Below are positions 29,241 to 40,400 of a DNA stretch of 64,000 bases, piece by piece. Location: NCBI RefSeq assembly GCF_900168065.1, contig NZ_FUZZ01000001.1, forward strand, positions 2,414,623-2,478,622, written 5' to 3'. Origin of the DNA: Chitinophaga ginsengisegetis (GTDB lineage Bacteria > Bacteroidota > Bacteroidia > Chitinophagales > Chitinophagaceae). Position numbers and translations under genes: made by a program. The notes under the pieces are model-generated. The model did no database searches and was not told the origin of the DNA. It worked only from the letters and a program-made list of their open reading frames with translations. Position 1 is the stretch's first letter, and each line of letters starts with the position of its first letter.

Positions 29241-30455
29241 CTATTTAATTTTTACCACCCTGATATTATCTATAGCGGCTTTTAAACCGGAAGCCGAGGG
29301 AGAGGCAGAAAAGTTTTTAGTATGAATATTTACAGATCCTTTAGCTGAGCTACCCAGTAAAGTGGTCAAACTTGCCGCTGCCGTACCTTTACCGTCACTG
29401 CCCCTGAACTCTGATAACGGAAGGGTTACTGTATGCCAACCCTTTGTGACAAAGGGAATAACGCCATCGGCGCTTTGCCACGGCTCATAACGGGCCATAT
29501 AATCAAATGAGTTGCCTTTTAGTACATAAATAGAAGTGCCGGTCCATGCAGCGGGAACACTGATCTCGAACTTAATGGCATATTGATCAATAGGAACGTT
29601 TAAACTATCAACCGGAATCCACTGCACGTCGTTGGTATTTATACTCCGCTGCCAGTTCCACCAGTTACCATCGCCTGCAGGCAGCACGTCATTATTTAAC
29701 ACTGCATAATAGCCCTTGTTGCCGGGGAAATTGACGCTGCTGTTATCAGTGCCGGTACCCCAACTGAAAGTATTGATATCATCAAAATTACAGAGAACAC
29801 CGGTTGTAGGATCGTTTACATTAAAGGCGGTGGAAACTGTGCCGGATTTTGTGTTGATCACTACGGGGCCGCTTTGTGTAAGCGTTGGCAGTTTAAATCC
29901 GATGGACGTACCATCGCCGGCGGCAGCATAATCGGTTATTGGCGTGCCGGCAAAAGTCAATTCGTTTATAAAAAATAAATTTAACCCATAGATATAAACG
30001 GAATCGCCCGCTTTGGCATTTTCATTGGAAATGCTGGTAATAGTAGGTGGTGGAGCCACGATGCCGAATGTAAAAGTAGTAGCCCCATGCCGGGTAACAT
30101 AACGGATGGTATTCAGACTTTCTGCAGGTACCGACGGAAATGGTATCACAGCCGGTACCAATACGGTAGCACTGGTATCTGAAAACATGATGCTGTTGAT
30201 AGTAGCGGGTACGCCGTTGAAAGAGATCTGTACCGCATCCTTTAAGTTATGCCCGACGAGCACCACCCATTGCCCGGTAATGATTGAATTAACAAGCGTA
30301 TCGGCAGGAGAAGCTGCATAATTTCTAACGCTGGTTATAACTGGAGCTGCTTCAGTTACATCTTTCTTACAGGCTGATTGCATCAGTGCAAAAACAGCAG
30401 CAAGCGCCAAAAACGGCAACCTCCAATAGCGTTGGTTGAATAGTATTTTATTCAC
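29241..30455 (-). CDS. IPT/TIG surface glycan-binding lipoprotein (SGBP-B-like)
   Basis: A 404-residue lipoprotein starting at GTG 30455; no nearby ATG would keep the signal peptide, and the lipobox Cys is in LMQSACKKD. Two IPT/TIG Ig-like domains (about 35-130 and 135-215, the second with PTITSISNENAKAGDSVYIYG) are followed by a C-terminal glycan-binding domain rich in Trp (WNWQRS, ARYEPWQS, KGWHTVTLPLSEF). This layout is that of SGBP-B of Bacteroides xyloglucan loci, which binds the chain on the cell surface and hands it to SusCD. It lies between SusD and GH5. Confidence 0.88.
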   Translation of the reverse strand: MNKILFNQRYWRLPFLALAAVFALMQSACKKDVTEAAPVITSVRNYAASPADTLVNSIITGQWVVLVGHNLKDAVQISFNGVPATINSIMFSDTSATVLVPAVIPFPSVPAESLNTIRYVTRHGATTFTFGIVAPPPTITSISNENAKAGDSVYIYGLNLFFINELTFAGTPITDYAAAGDGTSIGFKLPTLTQSGPVVINTKSGTVSTAFNVNDPTTGVLCNFDDINTFSWGTGTDNSSVNFPGNKGYYAVLNNDVLPAGDGNWWNWQRSINTNDVQWIPVDSLNVPIDQYAIKFEISVPAAWTGTSIYVLKGNSFDYMARYEPWQSADGVIPFVTKGWHTVTLPLSEFRGSDGKGTAAASLTTLLGSSAKGSVNIHTKNFSASPSASGLKAAIDNIRVVKIK

Positions 30456-30477
30456 GGTATAATGTTTTTAGTAGTTC

Positions 30478-32055
30478 TTAATAATATGACACCGGAGCTT
30501 CCAACAATTTTGGATTGGCCGTAACCTCAGAAGAAGGTATTGGAAAAGTGAAACTTTGAATAGTTGCAGGCGTAACAATACCATATGGATCTCCTGGCGT
30601 TATAACACCATTCGAAATGGTAAATGGTGCACGCCTTTCTCCATTTAATTTGCTGATTGCCTTGACTGGATTATAATAAGATAATCTAACCAGGTCTATC
30701 CAATATTGTCCTTCTCCCGCCAGTTCAATTCTTCTCTCAATAATTACGGAGTCAATATCTATTCTGGGAGCAGGAGCCATCCCGGCCCTTGTACGAACTT
30801 CGTTAAAGTAGTGAAGCGCCTCGCCATCCGCAGTAGAACCACTGTTACCGAGTATGGCTTCAGCGTAAATGAGGTAAACATCCGCCAGTCTTAATAATGC
30901 ATTATGCTCTGTGGAGGAAGTCAGCGTCATAGTTGGGGCACTATTATCCTTGTTCGTGCCGATAATATGCTTCTTCAATCCAGAACTACCTGTATACTTA
31001 AATCCTCCGCCTGCTGCGTTCAACTCCGGGTAATAATCCCCGTTAATCATAAAAGTGGCTTTACGCCTTACAGAATCCTTTGCTTTGTAAAGTTGGTACA
31101 TATCTATGGTTGGGCTAATAGCAAACCAGCCAGCCGAGCCATTGGCAGATATTTCTACACCTCCCGGAGAATAGATCTGCAGCATATTTCCTTCCAACCA
31201 ACCTCCACCCGGGGCCCACTGCAATGCAAACAATGACTCTGGATTGTCGTTAAACTGGGTTTTAAAGAGGTCGGCATAATTATTTACCAGTGCCCGGCCA
31301 CTGTTTTTACACACATTCCCGGCGTATTTTTTTGCACTATCCAGGTAAGCCTGGTTTCTGGTACCTCCCTGCTGATTTAATCCGGCTACTGTCAAATAAA
31401 CCTTGCTTAACATGCCTTGTGCCGACCAGGTAGTTACCCTTCCGGCGGCATCAGTAGGCGGGAGATTTGCAGCTGCAAAAGCCAGGTCGTTAATGGCGAA
31501 TTTATATACATCCTCCGTTTTTATACGGTTAATCAATGGAGATACAATCAGCTGGCTGTTATCTTCAATAACGGGTACAGCCCCCCATAATACCGCCAGG
31601 TTATAATAAGCAAATCCACGTATGAAGCGGGCTTCAGCGATAGCAGCATTTTTGTCCTTATCAGTGATGGAAGCCGGCGCTTTTTGCGCGATGGCATTGA
31701 TGGTAACATTACAGTGTGCAATGATATTATACATTCCTTTCCAATTGGAAATCATGATACCATTTAAACCGGTAACTGTAAAAGTATTCAGCTGCACAGC
31801 ATCTCCCCAATAACCAACCGCCATATTTCCACTCAGCACTTCGCCAACAGGTAAATAACAAGTATAGTTCCAGTCGGCCCAGGGTGTACCAGCATACAAT
31901 GCAGCTGTTGCCAACCTGAGATCACCCGTAGTTTGATAAAAATTATCAGCACTTATCTGCGACAGGGGCGGACGATCCAAAAAACTTTTGGAGCATCCTG
32001 TTATAGCTATCGTAACCAGCAGGAAGGCAATTATTTTATCCAATATTAATCTCAT
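30478..32055 (-). CDS. SusD/RagB family glycan-binding lipoprotein (operon 2)
   Basis: A 525-residue lipoprotein with the lipobox Cys in AITGCSKSF. SusD motifs include FLDRPPLSQISADNFYQT at the N-terminus, AEARFIRGFAYYNLAVLWG in the TPR region, and RLADVYLIYAEA and FTFPIPSSEV near the end. SusD is the lid over the SusC channel that captures oligosaccharides. The gene begins 27 bp after SusC and is followed by the SGBP gene. Together they form the uptake complex of operon 2. Confidence 0.95.
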   Translation of the reverse strand: MRLILDKIIAFLLVTIAITGCSKSFLDRPPLSQISADNFYQTTGDLRLATAALYAGTPWADWNYTCYLPVGEVLSGNMAVGYWGDAVQLNTFTVTGLNGIMISNWKGMYNIIAHCNVTINAIAQKAPASITDKDKNAAIAEARFIRGFAYYNLAVLWGAVPVIEDNSQLIVSPLINRIKTEDVYKFAINDLAFAAANLPPTDAAGRVTTWSAQGMLSKVYLTVAGLNQQGGTRNQAYLDSAKKYAGNVCKNSGRALVNNYADLFKTQFNDNPESLFALQWAPGGGWLEGNMLQIYSPGGVEISANGSAGWFAISPTIDMYQLYKAKDSVRRKATFMINGDYYPELNAAGGGFKYTGSSGLKKHIIGTNKDNSAPTMTLTSSTEHNALLRLADVYLIYAEAILGNSGSTADGEALHYFNEVRTRAGMAPAPRIDIDSVIIERRIELAGEGQYWIDLVRLSYYNPVKAISKLNGERRAPFTISNGVITPGDPYGIVTPATIQSFTFPIPSSEVTANPKLLEAPVSYY

Positions 32056-32082
32056 AACTATTTATATTAACAGATGAATATT

Positions 32083-35000
32083 TTATTTAGTCAGTTTAAT
32101 GTTCGCCCCAATGGTAAACACACGGGGTTGCGGATAAAAACCGCCGTCAACACCAGCACTCAGCGGGTCCCATGATCCAATCTCCGGGTCCATTCCCTTA
32201 TAGTTTGTAATAATGAATGCATTTGAAACATTGAAATAAACTCTCAGATATTTAATGCTGGCTTTAGCAAGCAGCTTTTCGGGGAGGGTATATCCTAAGG
32301 AAATATTCTTACATCTCAAAAAGCTTCCGTCTTCTACGAACTTGTCAGAATTCCTGTTATTATCATTAGTGTTATCATTCCTAATGCCGACTATCCTTGT
32401 TTCCGGGTTAGTGACCTGTATATTATTAATATCAGTGGCACTTCCTTTCGGATCAATCAGGGTTAGTTTCGCATAGTCATTTAATGACTTGAAATAACCA
32501 AAGCTGGTACCTGGGTATTCCCCATTTACGCGAAGTTGGTTAAATACTTTATTGCCAATGTTTGCTGCGAAAAATATATTCACATCAAAATTTCTATAGG
32601 AGAAAGTGTTATTGAAACCAATCTGGTATTTAGGTATGGGTGAACCGAGAAAGGTTTGATCGGATTCATTAATAACGCCGTCGCCATTAAAATCTTTAAA
32701 CTTCAGATCACCATACCAGATACTTCCACCTGCAGCTCCTACTGGCAATGGCACACCATTTTTAGTGGGTAATGCGTGGGTTTCAAAATCTTTTTTCGTT
32801 GCAAATACGCCACCGTCAATGACATAGCCATAAAACTCGCCGATAGATCTGCCTACAACTGTTTTACTATACTGCCTGTTCAGTGAAGCGCCATCGGTAT
32901 TGAGCTTAAGCACTTCATTAATATTGCGGGAAACCGTCACATCAGTTTTCCAGCTGAAATTTTTGGTTTTAATATTGGTGGAACTGATTCTGAAATCAAA
33001 GCCCTTGTTATTAACAGTACCAACATTGACATATGGGGCTTCCATCGCGCCTGGCGAATAACCAATCGCCGTTCCGGAATACATAGGTAAAGGGATCTGC
33101 AGGACAAGACCATCAGTTTTGCGGTTATAAAAATCAACAGAGAAATTCAATCTCCAGTTAAAAAGCGTTCCTTCCAGTCCGATGTTGGCGTATTTTGTTT
33201 TTTCCCACTGTACGTAAGGGTTGCCCACATTCTGGGTAAGTTGTGCGATACCCGTTAACCCGGTAGCCACAGTAGCCAATGTGGAGGTATAGGCATAATC
33301 CCGGATATTCTGATTATTGGTTAATCCATAACCCAGGCGCAGCTTTAACTCATTAACCTCCTTTACCGTTTTCAGGAATTCTTCGTTATTCAATTTCCAG
33401 GCAAATGCACCTGAGTAAGTATTCACCCAGCGGTTTTCAGGAGCAAACTTTGAAGAACCATCTGCCCTGAGATTAACGGTAAACAGGTACTTGTCGTTGA
33501 TGCCGAAATTAATACGGCCAAAGTACGATTCCTGGGCACTTTGTCCTTTACTGCCGCTATTGGTGGCGGTGGTAGGATCACCACTGCTGATTACCTGCAC
33601 ACTATTTGAAGGGAAATTTGACCTGGACGCGCTGGAACTTTCACTGGTGCCTAGCTGTGCCTCATGCCCCAGTAATACGTTTACATTGTATCTCTCTTTA
33701 AACAGATGTGAATAGGTAAGGAAGTTTCTTAAAGTTGTAAATAAATTTTGCGAAAATTCATAAGACCCGCTGTTGGTATTGTTTTTTACAAGGCCAAATG
33801 TATAGGAAGGATTAAACCTGTCCTGCGTTGCCATTGAAAAACTTCCTGTTGCTTCATTCCGGAGGGTCAGGTCTTTGGTAAAAGCAATTTCTGCATATAA
33901 GTTACCAAAGAGCTGGTTTCTTTTTGCTTCGTCTTTATTAATAAGGGCGATCGCATATGGGTTCACGGTGCTGTTCACCCATCCATTCGGGTTATAGGCT
34001 CCTCCCCAGCTGCCATCCTCATTCTTTACGGCTATATCCGGCGTTTGGCTTAATGCGGTATTAATTACATTCGAGCTGGTTGAATTTACGTTCTCTTTGA
34101 TATTAACCAATTGCAGGCTGGTACCGATCTTTAACCAGTTGGTTGTTTTATTATCGAGATTGAGTCTTAATGAAAGCCTGCGGAAATTGGAACCGAGCGC
34201 AATACCTTCCTGGTTGAAATAGGAGCCTGACAGGAGGTATTGTGTTCTTGTGTCTCCTCCATTAATGGATAATGTATGGTTGGTCATCGGGGCATTTCTG
34301 AAAAGTTCTTTCTGCCAGTTGGTGCCCTCGCCCAGGTACTTTGGATTTACAAATTCCGGGCGGGTATCAAATCCCCATCCTAATCCGGTATTTCTTTCAT
34401 TTATAAAAGTGGCGTATTCCCTTAAATTCATTACAGGCAACCTTTTAGGTATTTGCTGGTAGCCTGTATACATATCATAGGAAATGCTTGGCGGAGCGAC
34501 CTGCCCCCTCTTGGTGGTTATTACTATTACGCCATTTGTTGCCTGCGAACCATAGATGGCCGTGGCTGATGCGTCTTTCAATACATCAATGGTTTCAATT
34601 TCAGAAGGATTGATACCTGCCAATGGATTCACGCCTGAGCCCAATGTGGCGGTGCCGCCAATAATGATTCCATCTATTACATACATAGGCGAACCTCCCC
34701 CAAAAGAAGACAAGCCACGGATCTGTATCGATACAGCTCCACCTGGTTGACCTGATATTTGTTGCACCACTAACCCGGGAACCTTTCCCTGCAAAGCCTG
34801 GTCAAAGGTTACAGGCTGTGTTTTACGGAGCTCATCACCGGAAACAGAAGATATGGCGCCGGTAACGTCCTTCCGTTTTGCTTTACCATAACCAATCACT
34901 ACCACATCTTCCAGTTGTGAAATATTCTCACTCATTTCTATTTCAAGGGAAGGTGTTTTGGCCACCACTTCTTTTTTCTGAAAACCTATCATGGTAATTA

Positions 35001-35247
35001 CCAATACGCTTCCGGTGGGAGCGTCGATCGTAAACTTTCCTTCTCCATTGGTAATAGTGAAGCGGCTGGTGTTTTTTAAGGTAACAGTTGCACCCGGAAC
35101 CGGGGAGGAATTACTTTTATTGATGATTCTACCACTTATTTTTGTTGTTTGTGCGGAGAGGTTTGTGCTGGAAAGGAATCCCAAAAGGATACCCAATAGC
35201 GGTAGTATTCGCAAGCGAATCATTTTGGTTGACTTCATTTTTTTCAT
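32083..35247 (-). CDS. SusC/RagA TonB-linked outer membrane transporter (operon 2)
   Basis: A 1,054-residue transporter with a signal peptide ending at LSAQ. A carboxypeptidase-regulatory-like domain (about 35-115) is followed by a plug with the SusC signature DVVVIGYGKAKRKDVTGA and IEVLK-like blocks (TIDVLKDASATAIYGSQATNG). A 22-strand barrel follows, ending with an FTIGANIKLTK-type C-terminus. It imports oligosaccharides with TonB energy. It is the first gene of operon 2, and the duplicated leader and a gene scar lie upstream. It is clearly distinct in sequence from the operon 1 SusC, so the two pairs may prefer different fragments. Confidence 0.96.
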   Translation of the reverse strand: MKKMKSTKMIRLRILPLLGILLGFLSSTNLSAQTTKISGRIINKSNSSPVPGATVTLKNTSRFTITNGEGKFTIDAPTGSVLVITMIGFQKKEVVAKTPSLEIEMSENISQLEDVVVIGYGKAKRKDVTGAISSVSGDELRKTQPVTFDQALQGKVPGLVVQQISGQPGGAVSIQIRGLSSFGGGSPMYVIDGIIIGGTATLGSGVNPLAGINPSEIETIDVLKDASATAIYGSQATNGVIVITTKRGQVAPPSISYDMYTGYQQIPKRLPVMNLREYATFINERNTGLGWGFDTRPEFVNPKYLGEGTNWQKELFRNAPMTNHTLSINGGDTRTQYLLSGSYFNQEGIALGSNFRRLSLRLNLDNKTTNWLKIGTSLQLVNIKENVNSTSSNVINTALSQTPDIAVKNEDGSWGGAYNPNGWVNSTVNPYAIALINKDEAKRNQLFGNLYAEIAFTKDLTLRNEATGSFSMATQDRFNPSYTFGLVKNNTNSGSYEFSQNLFTTLRNFLTYSHLFKERYNVNVLLGHEAQLGTSESSSASRSNFPSNSVQVISSGDPTTATNSGSKGQSAQESYFGRINFGINDKYLFTVNLRADGSSKFAPENRWVNTYSGAFAWKLNNEEFLKTVKEVNELKLRLGYGLTNNQNIRDYAYTSTLATVATGLTGIAQLTQNVGNPYVQWEKTKYANIGLEGTLFNWRLNFSVDFYNRKTDGLVLQIPLPMYSGTAIGYSPGAMEAPYVNVGTVNNKGFDFRISSTNIKTKNFSWKTDVTVSRNINEVLKLNTDGASLNRQYSKTVVGRSIGEFYGYVIDGGVFATKKDFETHALPTKNGVPLPVGAAGGSIWYGDLKFKDFNGDGVINESDQTFLGSPIPKYQIGFNNTFSYRNFDVNIFFAANIGNKVFNQLRVNGEYPGTSFGYFKSLNDYAKLTLIDPKGSATDINNIQVTNPETRIVGIRNDNTNDNNRNSDKFVEDGSFLRCKNISLGYTLPEKLLAKASIKYLRVYFNVSNAFIITNYKGMDPEIGSWDPLSAGVDGGFYPQPRVFTIGANIKLTK

Positions 35248-35358
35248 TTTAACGTGTGCGGATGATGATCCTCAGCGGCATTTTCAGCGAGGATGATATT
35301 TCATAAGGCCAGAATATTCGTAACAGGAACCAGGCAATTGTTAAGCGCCAATTCTTTT

Positions 35359-35565
35359 TCAGCAACTTCTATAGTTCCTATTAGTCACTTTTTTAATGTA
35401 ATTGGTGACGACCTCAGGTTTAACAGCCTGAGGTGAATGACTAAGTAGAGGGATTGAAAAAGTAAACAGGTGGTCAGGATCTGCACTATGAGCAGAAGGA
35501 CTTGCCAATAAGTCTCCATACGAGACATAGGCCGGCAAGCAAGGTAGCAGCAATTGTAGTTTCAT
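35359..35565 (-). pseudogene. GH31 5'-end scar in the operon 2 leader
   Basis: A 68-codon frame opens with MKLQLLLPCL, matching the GH31 start MKLRLLLLSL at the same distance from the duplicated leader; LLAS here aligns with LLAA. The match fades after about 30 codons. The later part, HLFTFSIPLLSHSPQ, resembles the SusD C-terminal pattern FTFPIPSSEV, so the scar may join a GH31 start to a SusD end after an internal deletion. The first part is well supported by nucleotide alignment; the SusD part is an inference. It has an intact start and stop and might still be translated as a leader peptide 111 bp before SusC. Confidence 0.55.
35411..35434. repeat. Small inverted repeat in the operon 2 leader
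   Basis: An 8-bp stem (35411-35418 with 35427-35434, loop of 8) lies inside the scar frame. No T-tract follows on either strand, so its role is unclear. Confidence 0.35.
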
Positions 35566-35679
35566 ATACGTGGATTGAATATTGTAAAGCTATTGCTATG
35601 TTGCCTGAATCAAGGGGGTCATTTGATTCAACCATAAGACCCGAATGTTACAATTCGGTGAATATCACTGCCAATGATT
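35566..35679 (-). promoter_or_regulatory. Duplicated leader/promoter copy B (operon 2)
   Basis: This stretch aligns without gaps to 43404-43517, offset 7,838 bp. Shared blocks on the plus strand are TGATTCAACC (35624), AATGTTACAA (35644), GAATATCACTG (35660), CTATTGCTATG and CATATACGTGGATT. The minus strand has TAGCTTTA at 35585-35592, close to the -7 consensus TAnnTTTG. No good -33 box is seen, as expected of an activator-dependent promoter. The HTCS is the likely activator. Confidence 0.65.
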
Positions 35680-35795
35680 TGACAGCGCTTGAATTTAAAA
35701 CCAGGAAAACCGGGGCCACCATCTTGCATTCATCCAACAACCACATTTTCTACCTACCCGGTCTTCCTGATAATATTATAGAATGGTTTAGCTTA
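35680..35795. other. Non-coding spacer after operon 1
   Basis: About 115 bp lie between the end of operon 1 SusD and leader copy B. I see no gene and no convincing terminator in it, so read-through from operon 1 into operon 2 cannot be excluded. Confidence 0.4.
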
Positions 35796-37388
35796 TTACC
35801 ATCCTGCATTTTGCTTTAATACGTTATTCGATAATGTAATTTGTGAATAAGGGATCTGCACGAAGCCCTTTGTTTCTATTACCTTCGATGCCAAAATGGT
35901 TTTGGTGGTATTCACACCGCCATTTTGAAGGGTCACCGACTCGGCAATAGCTGATGCCGCAACATTCAGCCCCTGGCGAAGAAGATCCCAGTAACGGATC
36001 CCTTCTCCCGCAAATTCCAGCCTTCTTTCATTTATAATATTTGCCTGGCTCACCGGAACCTGCACAAAGCTGGTTCCCAGCGCCCTTCTGCGCACATCAT
36101 CAAAGTAACCCTGCGCGCCGCCGGCGCCCAATTCAGCCGCCATTAACAAAACATCAGCGTAACGGATAGATACATAATCCTGGTACTGGCTGATCATGAA
36201 GCTCGCGCCGCCCATTTTTTCTGCAAGACTTCTTCCTGCCTCATCAGCCATGGGGGTATATTTTTTAATGCAGTAGCCGGTATACTCCCGTTGATCCTTT
36301 ATGTTCTGAAAATCAAGCCCCTCGTCCACTATTGAAATGATAGAGGCATTTCTCCGGCTGTCGCCGGCAGGGAAAGCTTTCCAAAGTTTTGGATTCACGG
36401 TGGCGCCGCCCCAGCCCATTCCATACGGATAAATACTTTGAACGCGAATACCGAACATCACCATCCACTGGTTACCATCCACATTTCCATTCCAATCGCT
36501 GGTATAAGTGTACTTGATGGCAAACACCGTTTCCTTATTATCTTCTCCTACATAATTATTGAGAGAGGCAGCAGGCCATAAATTGGCAAATTTGTCAACC
36601 AACCCAAATCCTCCATTACTGATAACATCCTCGAGGTAAGCAAGTGCCTGGGCTTTTGAAACAGTTCCTACCAGGTCGGGCTTATTGTAATAACCGGTAT
36701 AGCAAAGGAACACACGACCAATCAGTGATTCGGCAGCCCATTTGGTTACCCGTCCACGGGTAGAGGGGCTTTGTGCACCATAACCGGTAGCAGGAAGATT
36801 GGAAGCTGCAAATATCAGGTCGTCGGTAATGAGTTTATAAACGCTGTCTGCGCTGGCCTGTGGCACATTATCGGTAGTAGGTACGGTGATCAATGGGACA
36901 TTTCCCCATAACCGCACCATATCAAAATAACAATAGGCGCGTATGAACCTTGTTTCCGCTTCATATGTCTTACGCAAATTGTTATCTCCTTTCCAATCTA
37001 CTCCGTCGAGGTGCGACAAAAGCATATTGGCGCGATAGATAGCCTTGTAGTAAAGCGCCCAGCTATCTCCAAACATATTTTGATCTGAGGGCGAACGGAG
37101 TTTGTCAAACTCGTCCATCATCTGAAAGCCGAAGCCGTCAGCATTGCCGGTGGCTCCAAATGCATCGTCAGACATGATTTCCGATGCAACAGGAAAAGCA
37201 ACGCCACCTGACCAAACACGCTGTAATCCATCATATACGCCTACCAATGCCTTCCAGGCATCATTTTGTGTTTTGTAAAAATTCTGCTCTGTGGCAGCCG
37301 TTACATCTTCTGAATCCAGAAAGTCCTTGTTACAGGCAATCAATGTCAACAATGCAGAAGCCAGTATATAAAATTTCAAGTTTTTCAT
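35796..37388 (-). CDS. SusD/RagB family glycan-binding lipoprotein (operon 1)
   Basis: A 530-residue lipoprotein starting at ATG 37388; an in-frame TTG upstream is not needed. The lipobox Cys is in LTLIACNKDFL. SusD features are FLDSEDVTAATEQNFYKT, AETRFIRAYCYFDMVRLWGN and RYADVLLMAAELG, ending with NVLKQNAGW. It starts 18 bp after the operon 1 SusC stop codon and would form its lid. It differs widely from the operon 2 SusD. No SGBP gene follows it, so this pair may rely on the single SGBP of operon 2. Confidence 0.95.
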   Translation of the reverse strand: MKNLKFYILASALLTLIACNKDFLDSEDVTAATEQNFYKTQNDAWKALVGVYDGLQRVWSGGVAFPVASEIMSDDAFGATGNADGFGFQMMDEFDKLRSPSDQNMFGDSWALYYKAIYRANMLLSHLDGVDWKGDNNLRKTYEAETRFIRAYCYFDMVRLWGNVPLITVPTTDNVPQASADSVYKLITDDLIFAASNLPATGYGAQSPSTRGRVTKWAAESLIGRVFLCYTGYYNKPDLVGTVSKAQALAYLEDVISNGGFGLVDKFANLWPAASLNNYVGEDNKETVFAIKYTYTSDWNGNVDGNQWMVMFGIRVQSIYPYGMGWGGATVNPKLWKAFPAGDSRRNASIISIVDEGLDFQNIKDQREYTGYCIKKYTPMADEAGRSLAEKMGGASFMISQYQDYVSIRYADVLLMAAELGAGGAQGYFDDVRRRALGTSFVQVPVSQANIINERRLEFAGEGIRYWDLLRQGLNVAASAIAESVTLQNGGVNTTKTILASKVIETKGFVQIPYSQITLSNNVLKQNAGW

Positions 37389-37406
37389 CGCCAATTCATT
37401 TTTAAT

Positions 37407-40400
37407 TTAAAACCGGATGTTTGCTCCAACCATAAATGTTCTGGGCCTGGGATAATATCCTAAGTCCACTCCCGATGAAAAGCCCTCGTTATAACCAACT
37501 TCAGGATCCATACCATTGTATTTGGTAAACAGGAAAGCATTCAGCACGGAAGCATATAATCTTACTTTGCCCAGGTAATTTTTTTTGATCAGGTTTGAAA
37601 AATCATAACCAAGGGTAATAGTGTTGATACGCAGATAATCTCCTTTATAAACGTACAGATCAGAGAACTGTGCCCAGTTAGCACCGTCTTCTGTTACCCT
37701 GGGAATTCTGTTGGAAGTTCCCGGGCCATGCCAGCGGTCCAGTATTTCTGAAGTATAGTTACCAAAGCCGCCCGGTCCTCTGTACGACTGAACAAGCTGA
37801 TTACCTGTTACACCGGAGGCCTGTACCAGGAGATCAAACCCTTTGTAATCGAGCGATATATTAAAACCATAGGTAAAATCAGGATTGGGATCACCGATAT
37901 TGGTTTTGTCATTGGCATCAATAACACCATCGTTGTTCAAATCGATATAACGAACATCTCCGGGCTTAGCGGTGGGCTGAATCGGAGTTCCTGTTTTGCC
38001 TTTATAAGCCGCTACCTCATCATCCGACTGGAAAACGCCTGCGGTTTTAAATCCCCAGAAATAACCTACCGGTTCACCGTTTGCTGCCCGGTAAAATTCA
38101 CCGGCATTGGCATACAGCACATTGGTATTGCCATGAAGCACATGATCGTTTGTAGGAATATTTCCTATCCTGTTTTTATTATAGGCGCCGTTTACACCAA
38201 CTGAATAATGGAAGTTTTTACCGATGCTGTTACGGTAATTCAGCGCCAGTTCAACGCCGGTGTTTTTCACATCACCCCCATTAATCAGCAGTGCATCTGC
38301 TCCGGCAGTAGCCAGAATAGGCACTGTAATTAACCAATCCTTTGTTTTTTTGACATAATAATCAAATGTCACATTCAGGCGCTGTAATATGGTAGCGTCA
38401 AAACCGATATTGGTTTGCTCGGATGTTTCCCATTTTACATCCGGATTGGCAATACGGCTTGGATAAGCGCCCTGCGTATTGGCTCCTTCTACCGGTCCGA
38501 ATATATAACCTGCATTACTGAAGCTGATGGGAGATACAAACTGGTACGCCGCTACGTTCTGATTGCCAACCTGGCCCCAGCTGCCGCGAAGTTTAAGGAA
38601 ATTCAACCATTGTACGCCCTCCATAAAGTTCTCCATAGAAGTTACCCATCCTGCAGACACGGAAGGGAAATATCCCCAGCGATGATCCGGAGCGAATTTG
38701 GAAGATCCATCACCCCTGAATGTTACATTAACCAGGTATTTTTCCCGGAAGTTGTATTGCAACCGTCCGAAGTAAGACATCAACGCATTTTCGGACGGAC
38801 CGCCGCCAAGACTCATATAAGGAGCGCCCCTGGTCACATTCTGAGCAACAGAAAGGTAGGCATGTTGCATGTCGGCAACACGCAGATCCCAGTTGGAACC
38901 ATTCATACCAACAGTTTGTGTTTTCAGCGAAGAACTACCCGCCATTACGCCGAAATGGTGATCAGCCGCAACATCAAAATCATAGCTGATTAAATTGTCG
39001 AACTGGATAGTCCGTCCATTGCCCATTGATTGACTCACCTTAGCGGTATCATTCAAGGAATAAATAGAAAGATGATAAACCGGTGTATAACCATGACTTT
39101 GGTTAGCGAAATAATTTAGACCGAGGCTGGAGCGGAATTTTAAACCTTTAACAGGTTCCACCTGTAAATACACATCGCCAAATAAGCCCTGGCTGCTGTT
39201 CCGGTTGCGCGTGTTATAGTCCATCACTGCATACGGATTGGCTTCTGTATTATTCCATGCCTGATCAGGTTTTCCCGGATACCAGCCTTTTTTATCACTG
39301 CTGAAATAACTGCCATCTGTATCATACATTGGCAGGAACGGGCTGGTAGTAAAAGCAGAACGTAGTGTATTATTATACTGACCATCTACAGCAATTCCGT
39401 GGTTGTTTTGATAGTTGAACGTAAGATGCTCTCCCAGCTTAACGATATTCTGGTATAAGTTATGTTCAGAATTTATTCTGAACGTGTAGCGGTCAAGGTA
39501 AGAGATATCAGATCCGCCCACGATGCCGCCCTGGCTGGTATATCCCAGGGATAAGGAATAGGTGGAAGCCGGTCCGCCACCCTGTACACCCAATACATAG
39601 TTTTGAGTCGGTACATTCTTTTTAAACATCTGGTCAAGCCAGTCTGTGTTTACCGGCAGGTTGTTGACTACCTCATTGCTGAAATAAGGCGCCTTACCGG
39701 AGTTAACAGCGGCTTCATTTATAATGGTAGCATAATCTTTTGCATTCAACAGTTTTGCTTTGCGGGCAAGCTGCTGGGCGCCATAAAAAACATCCAGGGT
39801 GACCTGTGGTTTTTGGTTGGCTTTTCCTGTTCTTGTGGTAACGAGGATAACGCCGTTGGCGGCCTGGGAACCATAAATAGCAGCAGATGCAGCGTCTTTC
39901 AGGATGTCGATGGATTCTATGTCCGCCGGGTTCAGGTAGGCGATGTCACCTGTCTGAACACCATCCACAATGTATAAAGGAGCAAAGTTACCAACAGTAC
40001 CTTTACCACGAATGATAACATTCATTCCTGAACCTGGCTGTCCCGAATAGGAAGTGATTTGCACACCGGGCGCCTGTCCCTGCAAAGCCTGCATGGCACT
40101 GGTAGTATTCTGTTTCTGGATGTCGGCGCCTTTTACCTGTATGTTAGCGCCTGTAACCAGTTTTTTCTTCTGTACGCCATAACCAATTACCACTACATTT
40201 TCCAGCTGGCTTTCGGCGTCCTGCAACTGAACTTTCAATTCGCGCGAGGTAACTTTTACCTCTTTTTCAACAAAACCAACGGATGTAATTACTATTACAT
40301 CACCAATTGATGCCTCAATAGTAAATTTTCCTGCATCATCCGCAATGGTGGAGACACGGGTGCTTTTAACGGTTACTGATGCTGCAGGGACCGGAACGGA

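Noticed and set aside
38415..38993. Plus-strand open frame of 192 codons
   Set aside because: It lies antisense inside the operon 1 SusC gene, which has full family motifs, and shows no domain of its own.
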